Source: Corynebacterium hindlerae
GTDB lineage: Bacteria > Actinomycetota > Actinomycetes > Mycobacteriales > Mycobacteriaceae
DNA length: 64,000 nucleotides
Assembly: GCF_014117265.1 (NCBI RefSeq)
Contig: NZ_CP059833.1
Coordinates: 930,001-994,000, forward strand
Reading direction: 5' to 3'
Under the pieces are notes generated by a model. That model did no database searches. It saw only the letters and a program-made list of their open reading frames with translations, and had not been told where the DNA came from. Every line of letters starts with the position of its first letter. Within the stretch, counting starts at the first letter, position 1. The translations under genes and the position numbers were made by a program. Shown piece after piece: positions 29,405 to 40,672 of this stretch.

Positions 29405-29953
29405 CTAGACCAGTTCGGAGGTGAGCTTTGCTGGTCGGGTGTAGGTGTTGACTACCGGGGACCAGGTGATGGCATCGCGGTGGATCTTGTCGAGTGTCTC
29501 GCGGTCAGCGTTGCCTTCGAGTTCTACCTTGACGCGCACATCAGAGACTCCTGGGCGCTTGTCATCGCTGAGGTCACCAACTCCCCAGGTTGGAGAGATA
29601 TCAATGTCAGATTCGATATCGATGGCGATCTTGGTCAGGGTGACTCCGCGGTGGGTGGCGATGGCTTGGATCCCCACGGAGATGCATGCGGCCAGCGCGG
29701 CTTGTGCCACTTCGGTGGGATTTGGGGCGGAGTCGTCGCCAAGCAGCTGCGGCGGTTCGGAAACCAGCACTGGGGCTAGATCGCGGATTTGGGTGTAGTT
29801 ACGGAATTGTCCGTCTGCTTCGGTGTGGGTGCGGATCGCCTTGCGGCCACCTGCTGGGTTCTCCACGTTTTTGCGGGCCAGTTCGGTGAGTTTCTCAGCA
29901 TCGATGGCCTGGAGTGGAGTGCCTGGGGCGTGCTGTGGAGTGAGTTCTGACAT
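29405..29953 (-). CDS. OsmC-family protein
   Basis: A 182-residue OsmC/Ohr-fold protein. It contains the cysteine motif in AALAACISVGIQAIATHRGV, where OsmC proteins carry one redox cysteine, and the typical C-terminal SPVVNTYTRP. Members reduce peroxides or handle reactive sulfur or acyl compounds. A second cysteine is not evident, which differs from classical Ohr. It is the first gene of the minus-strand trio with the SfnB-like protein and flavin reductase (22-base gap) and is divergent from the ABC transporter. Confidence 0.85.
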   Translation of the reverse strand: MSELTPQHAPGTPLQAIDAEKLTELARKNVENPAGGRKAIRTHTEADGQFRNYTQIRDLAPVLVSEPPQLLGDDSAPNPTEVAQAALAACISVGIQAIATHRGVTLTKIAIDIESDIDISPTWGVGDLSDDKRPGVSDVRVKVELEGNADRETLDKIHRDAITWSPVVNTYTRPAKLTSELV

Positions 29954-30012
29954 GGGGTTTCCTTTCTGTGTGCTCGATTACGCCACCACAGTACATGACG
30001 GTATACAATTTG

Positions 30013-30028
30013 TGAACCACTCAGTCTA
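30013..30028. promoter_or_regulatory. McbR-like operator, OsmC side
   Basis: Read on the minus strand the box is TAGACTGAGTGGTTCA, a TAGAC-N6-GTTCA arrangement close to the corynebacterial McbR consensus TAGAC-N6-GTCTA (two mismatches). It lies 60 bases upstream of the OsmC gene. Confidence 0.5.
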
Positions 30029-30109
30029 TTATTCAGAGGGGCTATCACCCCCAATTTTTAACCTTTCCACCAGGTCACAGACCCATAATTCCCCCCAAAA
30101 AAAATTTTT

Positions 30110-30125
30110 CAGACTGAGCAGTTCA
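30110..30125. promoter_or_regulatory. McbR-like operator, ABC transporter side
   Basis: CAGACTGAGCAGTTCA matches the box at 30013-30028 in 13 of 16 positions and lies 25 bases upstream of the substrate-binding-protein gene. A possible -10 (TACACT, near 30137) follows, so repression would be by promoter occlusion. Inference only. Confidence 0.45.
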
Positions 30126-30149
30126 CATTTGGGGCTACACTCTGGTCAC

Positions 30150-31277
30150 ATGTCCCTCATTACCCGCCGTACAGCACTTCAGTTGTCCGCCGCTGTGGGA
30201 GTGAGCGCGCTCTTATCGGCAGCCACCACGACAAAGCCCTCGAAGACGCAACCACTGACCATCGGATACGTCCCGATTGCCTGCGCCATGCCGCTCATTC
30301 TCGCCGACGCACTCGGGCTCTTTGCGTCGCATGGCGCGGCCGTGAAACTGAAGAAGTTCGCCGGTTGGGCCGACCTGTGGAGCGCCTACGCCACCGACCA
30401 GCTTCATGTCGCGCACATGTTGGCGCCGATGCCCGTGGCAATCGATTCCGGAATGACCGATGCTCAGCGCCCCACTGAGCTAGCATTCACGCAGAACACG
30501 AACGGCCAGGCGATCACGTTGGCCACACGGCACCACGGTGCGGTAACCACTGCCCAGGATTTCCGCGGTATGGTGCTTGGCATCCCGTTCGAGTACTCCG
30601 TTCATGCACTGCTGCTCCGCCAATTTTTAGAGACCGGCGGCGTGCGCCCCGGCGAGGACGTTGAGCTTCGCCTGCTCCGCCCTGCTGACATGGTGGCGCA
30701 GCTGGAAGTGGGCACCATCGATGGGTTCGTCGGCCCCGAGCCCTTCAACCAGCGCGCGATCGCTTCCGGCGCTGGGCGGATTTTCCGCCTCACTCGCCAG
30801 CTGTGGGATGGTCACCCGTGCTGCAGCATCGCGATGGCCAAGGACTGGAAGGAGCGTCACCCGGAAACCGCACGCGCGCTGGTGGCTGCCCTGTCCGAAG
30901 CTGCCTTGCTTGCCGACGACGATTCCTTCACTCCTCAGCTGATTTCCATTGCCTCCTCCCCCACTTACCTGAACCAACCCGCCAAGCTGTTCGAGCCGGT
31001 ATTTTCCGGCCGTTACCGCGACTGGGACAGTGACAAGGAGGTCTTGGATCCACTTCGGGTCGAGTATGGCGGCCCCACTGATCCTGGGGCACTGATCTGG
31101 ATGACGACGCAGTTAACCCGCTGGGGTTTGGCCGGCAACGCGGTCCCGCACACCGACGAGGCGATCATCGCTGCCTCCCGCGCTGTCCTTACTGATGGCA
31201 CTCTCCCCGCTGATCTACCTGACCTCACAATCAGCGGCGACTCGTTTTCCCCGCTCGCCCCAACCCAAGGACGGTAA
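30150..31277 (+). CDS. ABC transporter substrate-binding protein (nitrate/sulfonate/taurine type)
   Basis: A 375-residue periplasmic-type binding protein of the SsuA/TauA/NrtA class. The ATG at 30150 gives a twin-arginine-like signal peptide (LITRRTALQLSAAVGVSALLSAA). The mature domain starts with LTIGYVPIACAMPLILADALGLF and contains VGTIDGFVGPEPFNQRAI, both typical of this class. An open frame runs upstream to 29823 but would cross the OsmC gene antisense and lose the signal. It is the first gene of a three-gene importer operon; sulfonate or taurine is the likeliest ligand class, nitrate or cyanate a weaker alternative. Confidence 0.88.
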   Translation: MSLITRRTALQLSAAVGVSALLSAATTTKPSKTQPLTIGYVPIACAMPLILADALGLFASHGAAVKLKKFAGWADLWSAYATDQLHVAHMLAPMPVAIDSGMTDAQRPTELAFTQNTNGQAITLATRHHGAVTTAQDFRGMVLGIPFEYSVHALLLRQFLETGGVRPGEDVELRLLRPADMVAQLEVGTIDGFVGPEPFNQRAIASGAGRIFRLTRQLWDGHPCCSIAMAKDWKERHPETARALVAALSEAALLADDDSFTPQLISIASSPTYLNQPAKLFEPVFSGRYRDWDSDKEVLDPLRVEYGGPTDPGALIWMTTQLTRWGLAGNAVPHTDEAIIAASRAVLTDGTLPADLPDLTISGDSFSPLAPTQGR

Positions 31278-31282
31278 CGTAC

Positions 31283-32026
31283 ATGACGCTCAAAGCAAGT
31301 GCTCTTTCTGCAGCTATCGCTGCTGTTGTCCTCGGCGTCTGGCAGCTCGCCAGAACCGCTGGGATGCTCAGCGATCTCGCACCCACTCCCCTCGGCACCT
31401 GGAACAGCATGGCGAAGATCCTGTCCGACCCCGTGACCATCGCACAGCATGTGTTGGCGAGCTTGCGTCGCGTGGCCATCGGATTCGCGATCGCCTCAGC
31501 CATCGCAATCCCGTTGGGGTTCTTCCTCGGTCGCAGCGAGCTTTTCCGGCGTGGCATGGATCCGTTCATCCAGATTCTTCGGCCGGTCTCTCCACTGGCA
31601 TGGCTGCCGTTGGGGCTGGCGTTACTTCGCGATTCTGAACTCACGGCGCTGTTTGTGATCGTCTTGACGGCAATGTGGCCCACTTTGCTCGCCACCATCG
31701 CAGCAGTGCAACAGGTTAACCCGACGTATCTGAAACTCGCAGACACCCTGGGAACCCCGCCACTGTTGCGCCTCACTCATGTGTGGTTTCCGGCGATTTT
31801 GCCGGGGGTGATCACTGGGCTCCGGGTGTCTTTGTCCACCTCGTGGCTGGTCATTATCGCTGCCGAGATGCTCGTGGGCGGCAGCGGAATCGGGTTTTTC
31901 GTGTGGAACATGTGGAACCGCCTCGATATCAATGCCATCGTCAGCGCCATCCTCATTATCGGCCTCGTCGGCTTGATCTTGGATCATGCTGTAGCCGCTC
32001 TCCAGAAAGCAGTGAAATATGACTAG
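31283..32026 (+). CDS. ABC transporter permease (SsuC/TauC type)
   Basis: This 247-residue membrane permease has six predicted helices and a BPD_transp_1 domain; the EAA-like coupling loop is LADTLGTPPLLRLTHVWFPAILPGVITGLR. It follows the binding protein by 5 bases and overlaps the ATPase start by 8. It forms the channel of the same importer. Confidence 0.92.
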   Translation: MTLKASALSAAIAAVVLGVWQLARTAGMLSDLAPTPLGTWNSMAKILSDPVTIAQHVLASLRRVAIGFAIASAIAIPLGFFLGRSELFRRGMDPFIQILRPVSPLAWLPLGLALLRDSELTALFVIVLTAMWPTLLATIAAVQQVNPTYLKLADTLGTPPLLRLTHVWFPAILPGVITGLRVSLSTSWLVIIAAEMLVGGSGIGFFVWNMWNRLDINAIVSAILIIGLVGLILDHAVAALQKAVKYD

Positions 32027-32738
32027 TCAACTCACTCTCGATCGGATCACCCAACGGTACGGCACTACCGAGATCATTTCCGAGACCTCCGCCAGCATCG
32101 ACAGTGGCCAGTTCGTCTCGCTCATCGGCCCCTCGGGCTGTGGGAAATCGACCATTTTAGGAATGATCGCGGGGCTGACTTCCCCCAGTACTGGAGAGGT
32201 ATCGGCGTTCGGGGATCGGGTGACGGGGCCCAGCCCGGAACGGGGCATGGTGTTTCAGGACCACGCGCTCCTGCCGTGGCTCAGTGCCCACGCGAACGTT
32301 GAGTTCGGGTTGCGCTCAGCCCGGCCCGAACTGACCCCGGACCAGCGCCACGAGCTCGCTTCTGAGGCGTTGGCTAGCGTGGGCCTGAGCCATGCCGCGC
32401 AGCGCAAACCGGCGCAGTTGTCTGGTGGCATGCAACAGCGCGTCGGCATCGCACGAGCATTCGCGATCAACCCGAAAGTGCTGCTGCTCGATGAGCCCTT
32501 CGGCGCGCTCGACGCCCTGACCCGGCACGATCTGCAGCAGCAGCTGCGCGAACTATGGCAACAGTCCCGGCGCACCGTGGTGATGGTGACGCACGATGTG
32601 GACGAGGCAATCTACCTGTCTGACCGCATTCTGGTGATGAGTCCGGCGCCGTCGACGATCATCGCAGACCTGAGTGTTCGTGACTACCGCGGCGACCTAC
32701 GCGAGCACTTGCTCAAGTTGCTGGGGCATGGGCACTAA
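32019..32738 (+). CDS. ABC transporter ATP-binding protein (SsuB/TauB type)
   Basis: A 239-residue ATPase with Walker [11 protein letters not shown]-loop FQDHALLPW, signature [14 protein letters not shown], Walker [13 protein letters not shown] and the switch [12 protein letters not shown]. These are typical of the nitrate/sulfonate/taurine importer family. It overlaps the permease gene. panC begins 11 bases after its stop and may be read from the same transcript. Confidence 0.94.
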   Translation: MTSQLTLDRITQRYGTTEIISETSASIDSGQFVSLIGPSGCGKSTILGMIAGLTSPSTGEVSAFGDRVTGPSPERGMVFQDHALLPWLSAHANVEFGLRSARPELTPDQRHELASEALASVGLSHAAQRKPAQLSGGMQQRVGIARAFAINPKVLLLDEPFGALDALTRHDLQQQLRELWQQSRRTVVMVTHDVDEAIYLSDRILVMSPAPSTIIADLSVRDYRGDLREHLLKLLGHGH

Positions 32739-32749
32739 ACTCACTGGGT

Positions 32750-33640
32750 ATGACTGCATTCCAACCCGGCCAAGCCACTGTGTTCACAACCATCGATGAG
32801 ATTCAGCGTATGACGAGCGCGCTGCGGAAGACGGCCCGGCCCGTCGTCCTCGTCCCGACCATGGGGGCGTTGCACGCGGGACATATCTCCTTGGTGAAGG
32901 CAGCGCAGCGTATTCCTGGCGCGGTTGTAGTGGTGAGCATTTTCGTCAATCCTCTGCAGTTTGCGGAGGGCGAGGATCTGGATGCGTACCCGAGGACGTT
33001 GGAGGCGGACGTCGAAAAGCTGCGTGCGGCGGGTGCCGACGCCGTGTTCGCACCCACCCCACGCGAGATGTACCCCAATGGCCCTCGCACGGTCATTCAC
33101 CCTGGTGAGGTCGGCACTATTTTGGAAGGCGCCTCCCGTCCGACGCACTTCGCTGGGGTACTCACTGTGGTCAATAAGCTGTTCCAGATCACGCACTGCT
33201 CACACGCCATTTTCGGAGAGAAGGACTACCAGCAGCTGATCGTTATTCAGCAGATGGTGACAGATCTGAACCTGGATGTGCAGGTGATCGGCGCCCCTAT
33301 CGTGCGCGAGGCCGATGGGTTGGCGATGTCCTCGCGGAACACCTACCTGAGCGCCGATGAGCGCGAGCTGGCCCTCACGCTGTCGGCGGCCCTCACCTCG
33401 GGCGCCTACGTGGCGGGCAAGGGACCGGACGCTGTGGTTGCCGCGGCCCGCGCCGTTATCGACGCCGTCCCCAGCATCGAGTTGGACTACCTAGAACTTC
33501 GTGGCCCGAACCTGGGCGCAGTCGACCCCGAGGGGGCAAACCGGCTGCTGGTCGCAGCACGGGTCGGCACAACCCGCTTGATCGACAACATCGGTATCGA
33601 CTTCGGATCCGAGGAAGTCACGGGCCAGCCGCGCGATTAG
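32750..33640 (+). CDS. panC: Pantoate--beta-alanine ligase
   Basis: This 296-residue pantothenate synthetase joins pantoate and beta-alanine with ATP. The HIGH-type motif is in VPTMGALHAGHISLVKAA; other landmarks are VSIFVNPLQFAEGEDLDAYPR, FGEKDYQQL and the KMSKS-equivalent MSSRNTYLS. Length is normal. Unusually it is not cotranscribed with panB: the two genes converge and their stop codons overlap (33637-33640). Confidence 0.96.
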   Translation: MTAFQPGQATVFTTIDEIQRMTSALRKTARPVVLVPTMGALHAGHISLVKAAQRIPGAVVVVSIFVNPLQFAEGEDLDAYPRTLEADVEKLRAAGADAVFAPTPREMYPNGPRTVIHPGEVGTILEGASRPTHFAGVLTVVNKLFQITHCSHAIFGEKDYQQLIVIQQMVTDLNLDVQVIGAPIVREADGLAMSSRNTYLSADERELALTLSAALTSGAYVAGKGPDAVVAAARAVIDAVPSIELDYLELRGPNLGAVDPEGANRLLVAARVGTTRLIDNIGIDFGSEEVTGQPRD

Positions 33641-34473
33641 AAGTCTTTGTCGGCCGTCGGGAAGGTGCCCTTTTCGACGGCTTCCTTGTACGACGCCGCG
33701 CCACGGGTCAGCTCAGCGCCCACGGCGCCAAACACCCCCACGAAGATCGGCCGACGGCCACCTTCCGGCACGGCGAGCATGTCATGCCACACCAGGACTT
33801 GTGCGTCGCACCCTGCGCCGGCACCAATGCCCACGGTGGGGATCGGGCAGTTCGCGGTGATGTCCGCTGCAAGCTGCGCCGGCACCATCTCGAACACCAC
33901 CATGTCGGCGCCTGCTTCCACGACGGCAGCGACGTCGTCGCGGACCGCCTGCGCGGCATCTCCCCGCCCCTGCACTTTGAAGCCCCCCAGACCGTTCACC
34001 GACTGCGGGGTAAAACCGACATGCGCGCACACCGCAAGCCCAGCGCGTTTTAGCGCCGCAATCCGGTCTGCCATGCGGACGCCGCCTTCCAGCTTGATCA
34101 CATGACCACCGGTGCGTCGCAGCAGCTCAGTAGCACTGCGCACTGCTTGTTCGTCGGATGCCTCGTAGGTGCCAAACGGCAGATCCACCACTACGAGGGC
34201 GTTGCCCGCGCCCCGCACGACGGCAGCACCCAGCATCGCCATCTCATCGAGGGTGACGGCGGTGGTGGAATCGTAACCAAGCATGACGTTGGCCGCGGAA
34301 TCCCCCACCAGAATGCATTCAATTCCGGCCGCAGCGAAGGCCCGGGCGGTGGAATAGTCGTAGCAGGTCAGCATCGCCCACGGCTTGTCCCCCTTACGAG
34401 CCTGCAGGTCAGACACACGAACCTGTTTCGTGGGAACCAAATATCCGGACATTGCACCTACCATTGTTGTCAT
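33637..34473 (-). CDS. panB: 3-Methyl-2-oxobutanoate hydroxymethyltransferase
   Basis: This 278-residue TIM-barrel enzyme adds a hydroxymethyl group from methylene-tetrahydrofolate to ketoisovalerate, giving ketopantoate. Motifs: MLTCYDYSTARAFAAAG, the metal-binding GDSAANVMLGYDSTTAVTLDEM, DLPFGTYEAS, KLEGG, and HVGFTPQSV. Three in-frame ATGs occur within 8 codons (34473, 34464, 34452). The first overlaps the start of the divergent DCC gene; none has a strong ribosome binding site, so the exact start is open. Confidence 0.95.
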   Translation of the reverse strand: MTTMVGAMSGYLVPTKQVRVSDLQARKGDKPWAMLTCYDYSTARAFAAAGIECILVGDSAANVMLGYDSTTAVTLDEMAMLGAAVVRGAGNALVVVDLPFGTYEASDEQAVRSATELLRRTGGHVIKLEGGVRMADRIAALKRAGLAVCAHVGFTPQSVNGLGGFKVQGRGDAAQAVRDDVAAVVEAGADMVVFEMVPAQLAADITANCPIPTVGIGAGAGCDAQVLVWHDMLAVPEGGRRPIFVGVFGAVGAELTRGAASYKEAVEKGTFPTADKDF

Positions 34474-34789
34474 GTTCTTTTATGATGCCGATTGTGGCTT
34501 TTGTGTGTGGAGCCTGGGTTATCTCACGCGTTTCACCCGGGACTTGCCCACGTCACCTGGCACTGGACTATACATTCAGCGCAACGCTTATTACATCGAC
34601 CCCACCGAGCGGGTGTACCTGGGGCACCGGGCCATTGCGCAGGCGTTACAACGCCACGGCCGCTCACCCCTCGTCCGTATAGCGGGCGGGGTGATTGATA
34701 CGCCACTTTTCGCGGCGGTGTACCGGATCGTGGCGTGGAATCGGCATCGGCTGGGTCGTTTCGTCGGGGCGCAAGTCTGCCGGATTTAG
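34472..34789 (+). CDS. DCC-family thiol-disulfide oxidoreductase-like protein
   Basis: A 105-residue protein of the DUF393/DCC family, defined by its N-terminal F-Y-D-x-x-C-x-x-C, here MFFYDADCGFC. The rest (YLGHRAIAQALQRHGRSPLVRIAG, AAVYRIVAWNRHRLGRFVG) also fits the family, thought to be thioredoxin-fold proteins of uncertain function. Its ATG overlaps that of the divergent panB, and its stop overlaps the stop of the convergent xth gene by 4 bases. Confidence 0.85.
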   Translation: MFFYDADCGFCVWSLGYLTRFTRDLPTSPGTGLYIQRNAYYIDPTERVYLGHRAIAQALQRHGRSPLVRIAGGVIDTPLFAAVYRIVAWNRHRLGRFVGAQVCRI

Positions 34790-35682
34790 GAGTAATCCAC
34801 CACGAGCGGAGCATGGTCCGACCAGCGCAGATCGTAGGCGGCGGCTTTGTCTACCCACGCCCGCTGCGCGCGCTCCAGCATGCCTGCCGTTGCCGCTTGG
34901 TAGTCGATACGCCACCCGGCGCCGGTATCGAAGGCCTGGCCACGATAGGTCCACCAGGTGTGCGGCGCATCTTCCGGCTGGAGGCGACGGGCCACGTCAA
35001 ACCACAGTGGTTCAGCCGCCGGCTGGCGTAATGGCTGGTCGGAGGTGTATTCAACCGCGCCCAGATAGGTGCCATGGGCTTCGATTTGGGAGCGTTCATC
35101 GGGGAACACGCCGAACACGGAATCCATGAATGCCCGTTCGTCCGCGAGGAAACCGGACTTCTTCTGGTTGGTTTTCCAGTTCTTCAGGTCCTCCCGGCGG
35201 TGGCAGATGTTCCAGTCGCCGCCGATCACCATGAGCGGGTTGTTCACCGCCAACTCGACCAGCTGCTCCCCAAAGACATCCAAGAAACGGTACTTTTCGT
35301 CCTGCTTCGCTGTCCCTGCCGACCCCGATGGCAGGTACAGGGACGCCACGGTGATATCGTCGATCGTACCGTGCAGGTAGCGGCCGGAATCCTCAAATCC
35401 CGGGATTCCCACGGTGACGTCGCTCAGCGGGGAACGAGAGAGGATTCCCACTCCGGCGCGCCCCTTCGCGGCGGCTTCGGCACCTACGTAGTGCCAGCCG
35501 TCGTCAAGCGCGGGGGCCAGAGCCTCAAGAGTTTGTTTCTCTGTCGCACGCACCTCCTGCAGCAATACGACATCCGCGCCCGATTGCGCTAGCCAGGGCA
35601 GAAAACCGCGGTTGGTTTCGCTGCGTTCTTTCACAGCCGCGCGAATACCGTTGACGTTGATAGAGGCGATACGAAAGGTCAT
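34786..35682 (-). CDS. xth: Exodeoxyribonuclease III
   Basis: A 298-residue AP endonuclease/3'-exonuclease of the endonuclease/exonuclease/phosphatase fold. Metal and catalytic motifs: ASINVNGIRAA, LLQEVRATE, GGDWNICH and the C-terminal SDHAPLVVDY. It repairs abasic sites. It overlaps by 4 bases with the preceding membrane protein gene, so they form an operon, close to trpS as in related genomes. Confidence 0.95.
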   Translation of the reverse strand: MTFRIASINVNGIRAAVKERSETNRGFLPWLAQSGADVVLLQEVRATEKQTLEALAPALDDGWHYVGAEAAAKGRAGVGILSRSPLSDVTVGIPGFEDSGRYLHGTIDDITVASLYLPSGSAGTAKQDEKYRFLDVFGEQLVELAVNNPLMVIGGDWNICHRREDLKNWKTNQKKSGFLADERAFMDSVFGVFPDERSQIEAHGTYLGAVEYTSDQPLRQPAAEPLWFDVARRLQPEDAPHTWWTYRGQAFDTGAGWRIDYQAATAGMLERAQRAWVDKAAAYDLRWSDHAPLVVDYS

Positions 35683-36269
35683 GGGCTAGGAGTGTAGTCG
35701 CTGCCAGCTTGCCGACGGTTACGCCCTGCCACAATCGCCCACACCGCCAGGCTTACCGACGCCACCATCCCCATCGCATCCGCAACGAAAGCCATATGTG
35801 TCAAAATCGCCGGCTGCTGCGAGAACGGCGCCAAGATGAGCCAGGAGAATGCGAAGCTAAAAAGCAACACACCAAAGATCCGTGGGCAGTCAAAGGTCTT
35901 CCACGCCGCTGCCCCTAACGCCATGATCGAGAGCGGATAAACGATTTGCGATGGTCGTATCGGCATTGCACTGGTGGCATAGTTGCGCACCACATGCCCC
36001 AGCTGGGTCACCTCGAAGATAAAAAGTGCCGAACCGAGCAGAGTCAACCCCAAGTACAGGGCCGACCAACGCGGAGAGGTGACCCGGAAAAAGAGATAGT
36101 ACCCCCCAGCGCAGAGCACATAAAGCACAAGCGTGACGTAGCGAATCCAGTTTCCTGCCAAAGGCGATTGCAGCAGGAACATCTCCACCAGCCGCACCAC
36201 GGCGTAGACAAGCCACAAGCTTCCTGAGACAATGCCCCAAATCCCGGAGGCGCGAATGCCAGCAAGCAC
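35679..36269 (-). CDS. Polytopic membrane protein, unknown function
   Basis: A 196-residue protein with about six hydrophobic segments (for example GIVSGSLWLVYAVVRLVEMF, YVTLVLYVLCAGGYYLFF, LYLGLTLLGSALFIFEVTQ, IFGVLLFSFAFSWLILAPF, MGMVASVSLAVWAIVAG). No family is recognised. It is translationally coupled to xth (ATGA-type overlap). Confidence 0.65.
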   Translation of the reverse strand: MLAGIRASGIWGIVSGSLWLVYAVVRLVEMFLLQSPLAGNWIRYVTLVLYVLCAGGYYLFFRVTSPRWSALYLGLTLLGSALFIFEVTQLGHVVRNYATSAMPIRPSQIVYPLSIMALGAAAWKTFDCPRIFGVLLFSFAFSWLILAPFSQQPAILTHMAFVADAMGMVASVSLAVWAIVAGRNRRQAGSDYTPSP

Positions 36270-38788
<2,519 letters not shown>

Positions 38789-38810
38789 GTCGCCTCTAGA
38801 TCGAGTCGAT

Positions 38811-38849
38811 AGCCGCCTTTCGCCACTTCATTGGTGGGGGCGGCTTTTT
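38811..38849 (+). terminator. Rho-independent terminator of icd
   Basis: AGCCGCC (38811-38817) pairs with GGCGGCT (38839-38845), with inner pairing of CCAC with GTGG, followed by a T-run. Confidence 0.85.
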
Positions 38850-38882
38850 CTTGCTTCGTTTCTTGCTTCGTTTCTTGCTTCG
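38847..38882. repeat. Three tandem 12-base repeats
   Basis: TTTCTTGCTTCG occurs three times head to tail, directly before the IS3-type element. Related sequence (TTTCTTGCTCGTTTCTTGCT) recurs just beyond the other end, at about 40590-40609. Confidence 0.85.
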
Positions 38883-38928
38883 TCGCTCACTGTCAATTAG
38901 TTGTGAATGATTTGGGTTTGTTGATTCT

Positions 38929-40090
38929 TTATTCGCAGGTGTAGAGCTTTTGTGGTTTGGGTTGGTTGATGGTTACTGCATCGGGTGGTAGTTGGATTCG
39001 TGGGGGCTTGGTGTAGCGCTCGGGGTGTTGTTGGTAGTGGGCCTGTTTCTTCGCTAGCCGTGTTGCGGCCACTGTGGGGGCGGTGTCGTTGTAGACCATG
39101 TGCGGGGTATAAAAGCCAATGCCGGAGTGATAGTCAATGGTGTTGTAGGTGTCGATAATTTCGGAAAATAGGCTCATGGCTTCATCAATGGTCTTCGGCA
39201 GGTTGTGACGGTCTGTGAGGCGGTGATATTTCACGACCCTGTGATATGACTGCCTCTGCGCGTTGTCACCTAATACGCTCGGGCGGGACAGTGACTGACT
39301 GATGTTGTACGACGCCAAGGTTTGTTGCATGTTCTCGCTGGTCATCGGGCCACCGTTATCGCTGTGGACAATAGCAATGTCAGCGGTGTTGATGTTAAGG
39401 TCATTTGCTTTGACGATCTGCTCAAGCAACTGTGAGGCTATCGCTGATGATTCATGCGTTTGGATGGTAAACCCGACGATGTAGCGGGAGCATAAGATCC
39501 ATGAAGCAATACATCGGCCATTTTGAGGCCCTTGTAGTATCCAAGAATCCACGTGACATCCCAGACGATGACTTGCCCTGGTGCTGTTGCCGTGATTTCC
39601 GGGCGTGCGCGCCGTTGGTGCTGCTTGGTCTTGCGCGCACCTAACGCAGGGTGGCGAAGCTTCTTGCTTACTCGGTAGAACGTGCGCTCTGATGCCAAAT
39701 ACCGTTGATTGGGGTCATCAAGATGGCGATAGTACGCCTGGGTTGGTGCTACTCCTTCGCGATGCCCCAGGGATACTAAACGCGCGATCTCTTGGTAATC
39801 TTCCTCGGGGATTTTCGTACCGGTCCGCAGATGCCGCGGGGTAGGATTAGCTACCTGCGGGCGTGGGTGATGCCGATAATGCCACGTCGTTGATGAAATC
39901 CCGACGATAGACAGCGCAGTAGCTTTGCTCAGCCCCGCAGCACGAAGAGCCGCAATGATGGTCTCTTCGGCAGCGATAAGCTGGGCACGTCGTTCCTGCT
40001 GGTGCTCATCGAGGTTTCTGCCACCACGGGTTAAGTGGTGCCAGGACCGCGCATTATCTCTATAGCTTTTCCCAGGCCATCAACCGCCTT
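38929..40090 (-). pseudogene. IS3-type transposase orfB, frameshifted
   Basis: One frame runs from about 40080 to 39440 (ISSTTWHYRHHPRPQVANPT ... GQVIVWDVTWILGYYKGLKM), carrying the first catalytic Asp. The second frame (38929-39552) continues with IASWILCSRYIVGFTIQTHE, then HSDNGGP with the second Asp. A frameshift near 39500 separates them. The third catalytic residue is also lost: the usual DNxxxE reads DNAQRQS, with Gln for Glu. The end GIGFYTPHMVYND is typical of the family. Confidence 0.82.
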
Positions 40091-40100
40091 TCGCCATGCA

Positions 40101-40394
40101 TCATCGAAAATCAGCCCATTTCTTGCGATCTGCTTCGTACTGGCGAGCTTGTTGGGCTTTTTCAGCTTCTAGCTTGGCTACTTTCTTTTTCTCCTCGGAA
40201 AGAAGTTTCTCCAGTCGGCGGATCTCGGCAACGTCGTCCTTGGTCATCTTTCCAGTTTTGCGGGGAGCCTGGCCTGATTCAAGATCCCCATCAGCTAACG
40301 CAGCCATCCAGTCACGGATTGTGTCCGCGCTAACACCAACAGACTCTGCGTACTGGCCTTTGGTCCCATAAGGACACCGGATGTAGGTCAGCAC
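40101..40394 (-). CDS. IS3-type orfA, helix-turn-helix protein
   Basis: A 97-residue protein with an N-terminal helix-turn-helix (QYAESVGVSADTIRDWMAAL) and a C-terminal coiled coil (AEIRRLEKLLSEEKKKVAKLEAEKA would be its core, rich in Leu, Glu and Lys). This is the DNA-binding first ORF of the element. It may have lost its first residues, and with orfB dead it is a relic. Confidence 0.75.
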   Translation of the reverse strand: MLTYIRCPYGTKGQYAESVGVSADTIRDWMAALADGDLESGQAPRKTGKMTKDDVAEIRRLEKLLSEEKKKVAKLEAEKAQQARQYEADRKKWADFR

Positions 40395-40672
40395 AATCTC
40401 GCGGCGCTCAGCCGCGTCGTATGACCGCCTTTTTTCTGTGTAATGGGGGGATAGAGATAGTCATGATTGAAAGCCTTTCAGGAGGTCGGATTATTCACAA
40501 CTAGTCTGGCAGAGAGGGCGTTCGCCGAAAAACTGCCCAAAAGCGTCACTTTGGATGCCAGAAATTAGAGTTGAACTGCACCAACGTTTTCTTGCTCGTT
40601 TCTTGCTTCTGATATATCGCGGTCATTACATAGCGATCGCGATATTGTATAGACCGCAACGAGGCGACCACA

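Larger units (their letters stand above)
38891..40511 (-). mobile_element. IS3-type insertion sequence, inactive
   Basis: The ends are imperfect inverted repeats: TTAGTTGTGAATGAT on the left (about 38897-38911) and, read on the minus strand, CTAGTTGTGAATAAT on the right (about 40490-40504), with TGTCA and TGCCA at the tips. Between them lie an orfA (helix-turn-helix) and a broken orfB with an rve/DDE integrase core. The transposase is frameshifted and lacks the catalytic Glu, so it cannot move by itself. Confidence 0.8.

Noticed and set aside
29823..30149. Upstream extension of the ABC binding-protein frame
   Set aside because: It crosses the OsmC gene antisense and would hide the twin-arginine signal that begins at the ATG at 30150.
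38847..38882. Short tandem repeats considered as a CRISPR array
   Set aside because: The units are 12 bases with no spacers between them, so this is a simple tandem repeat.
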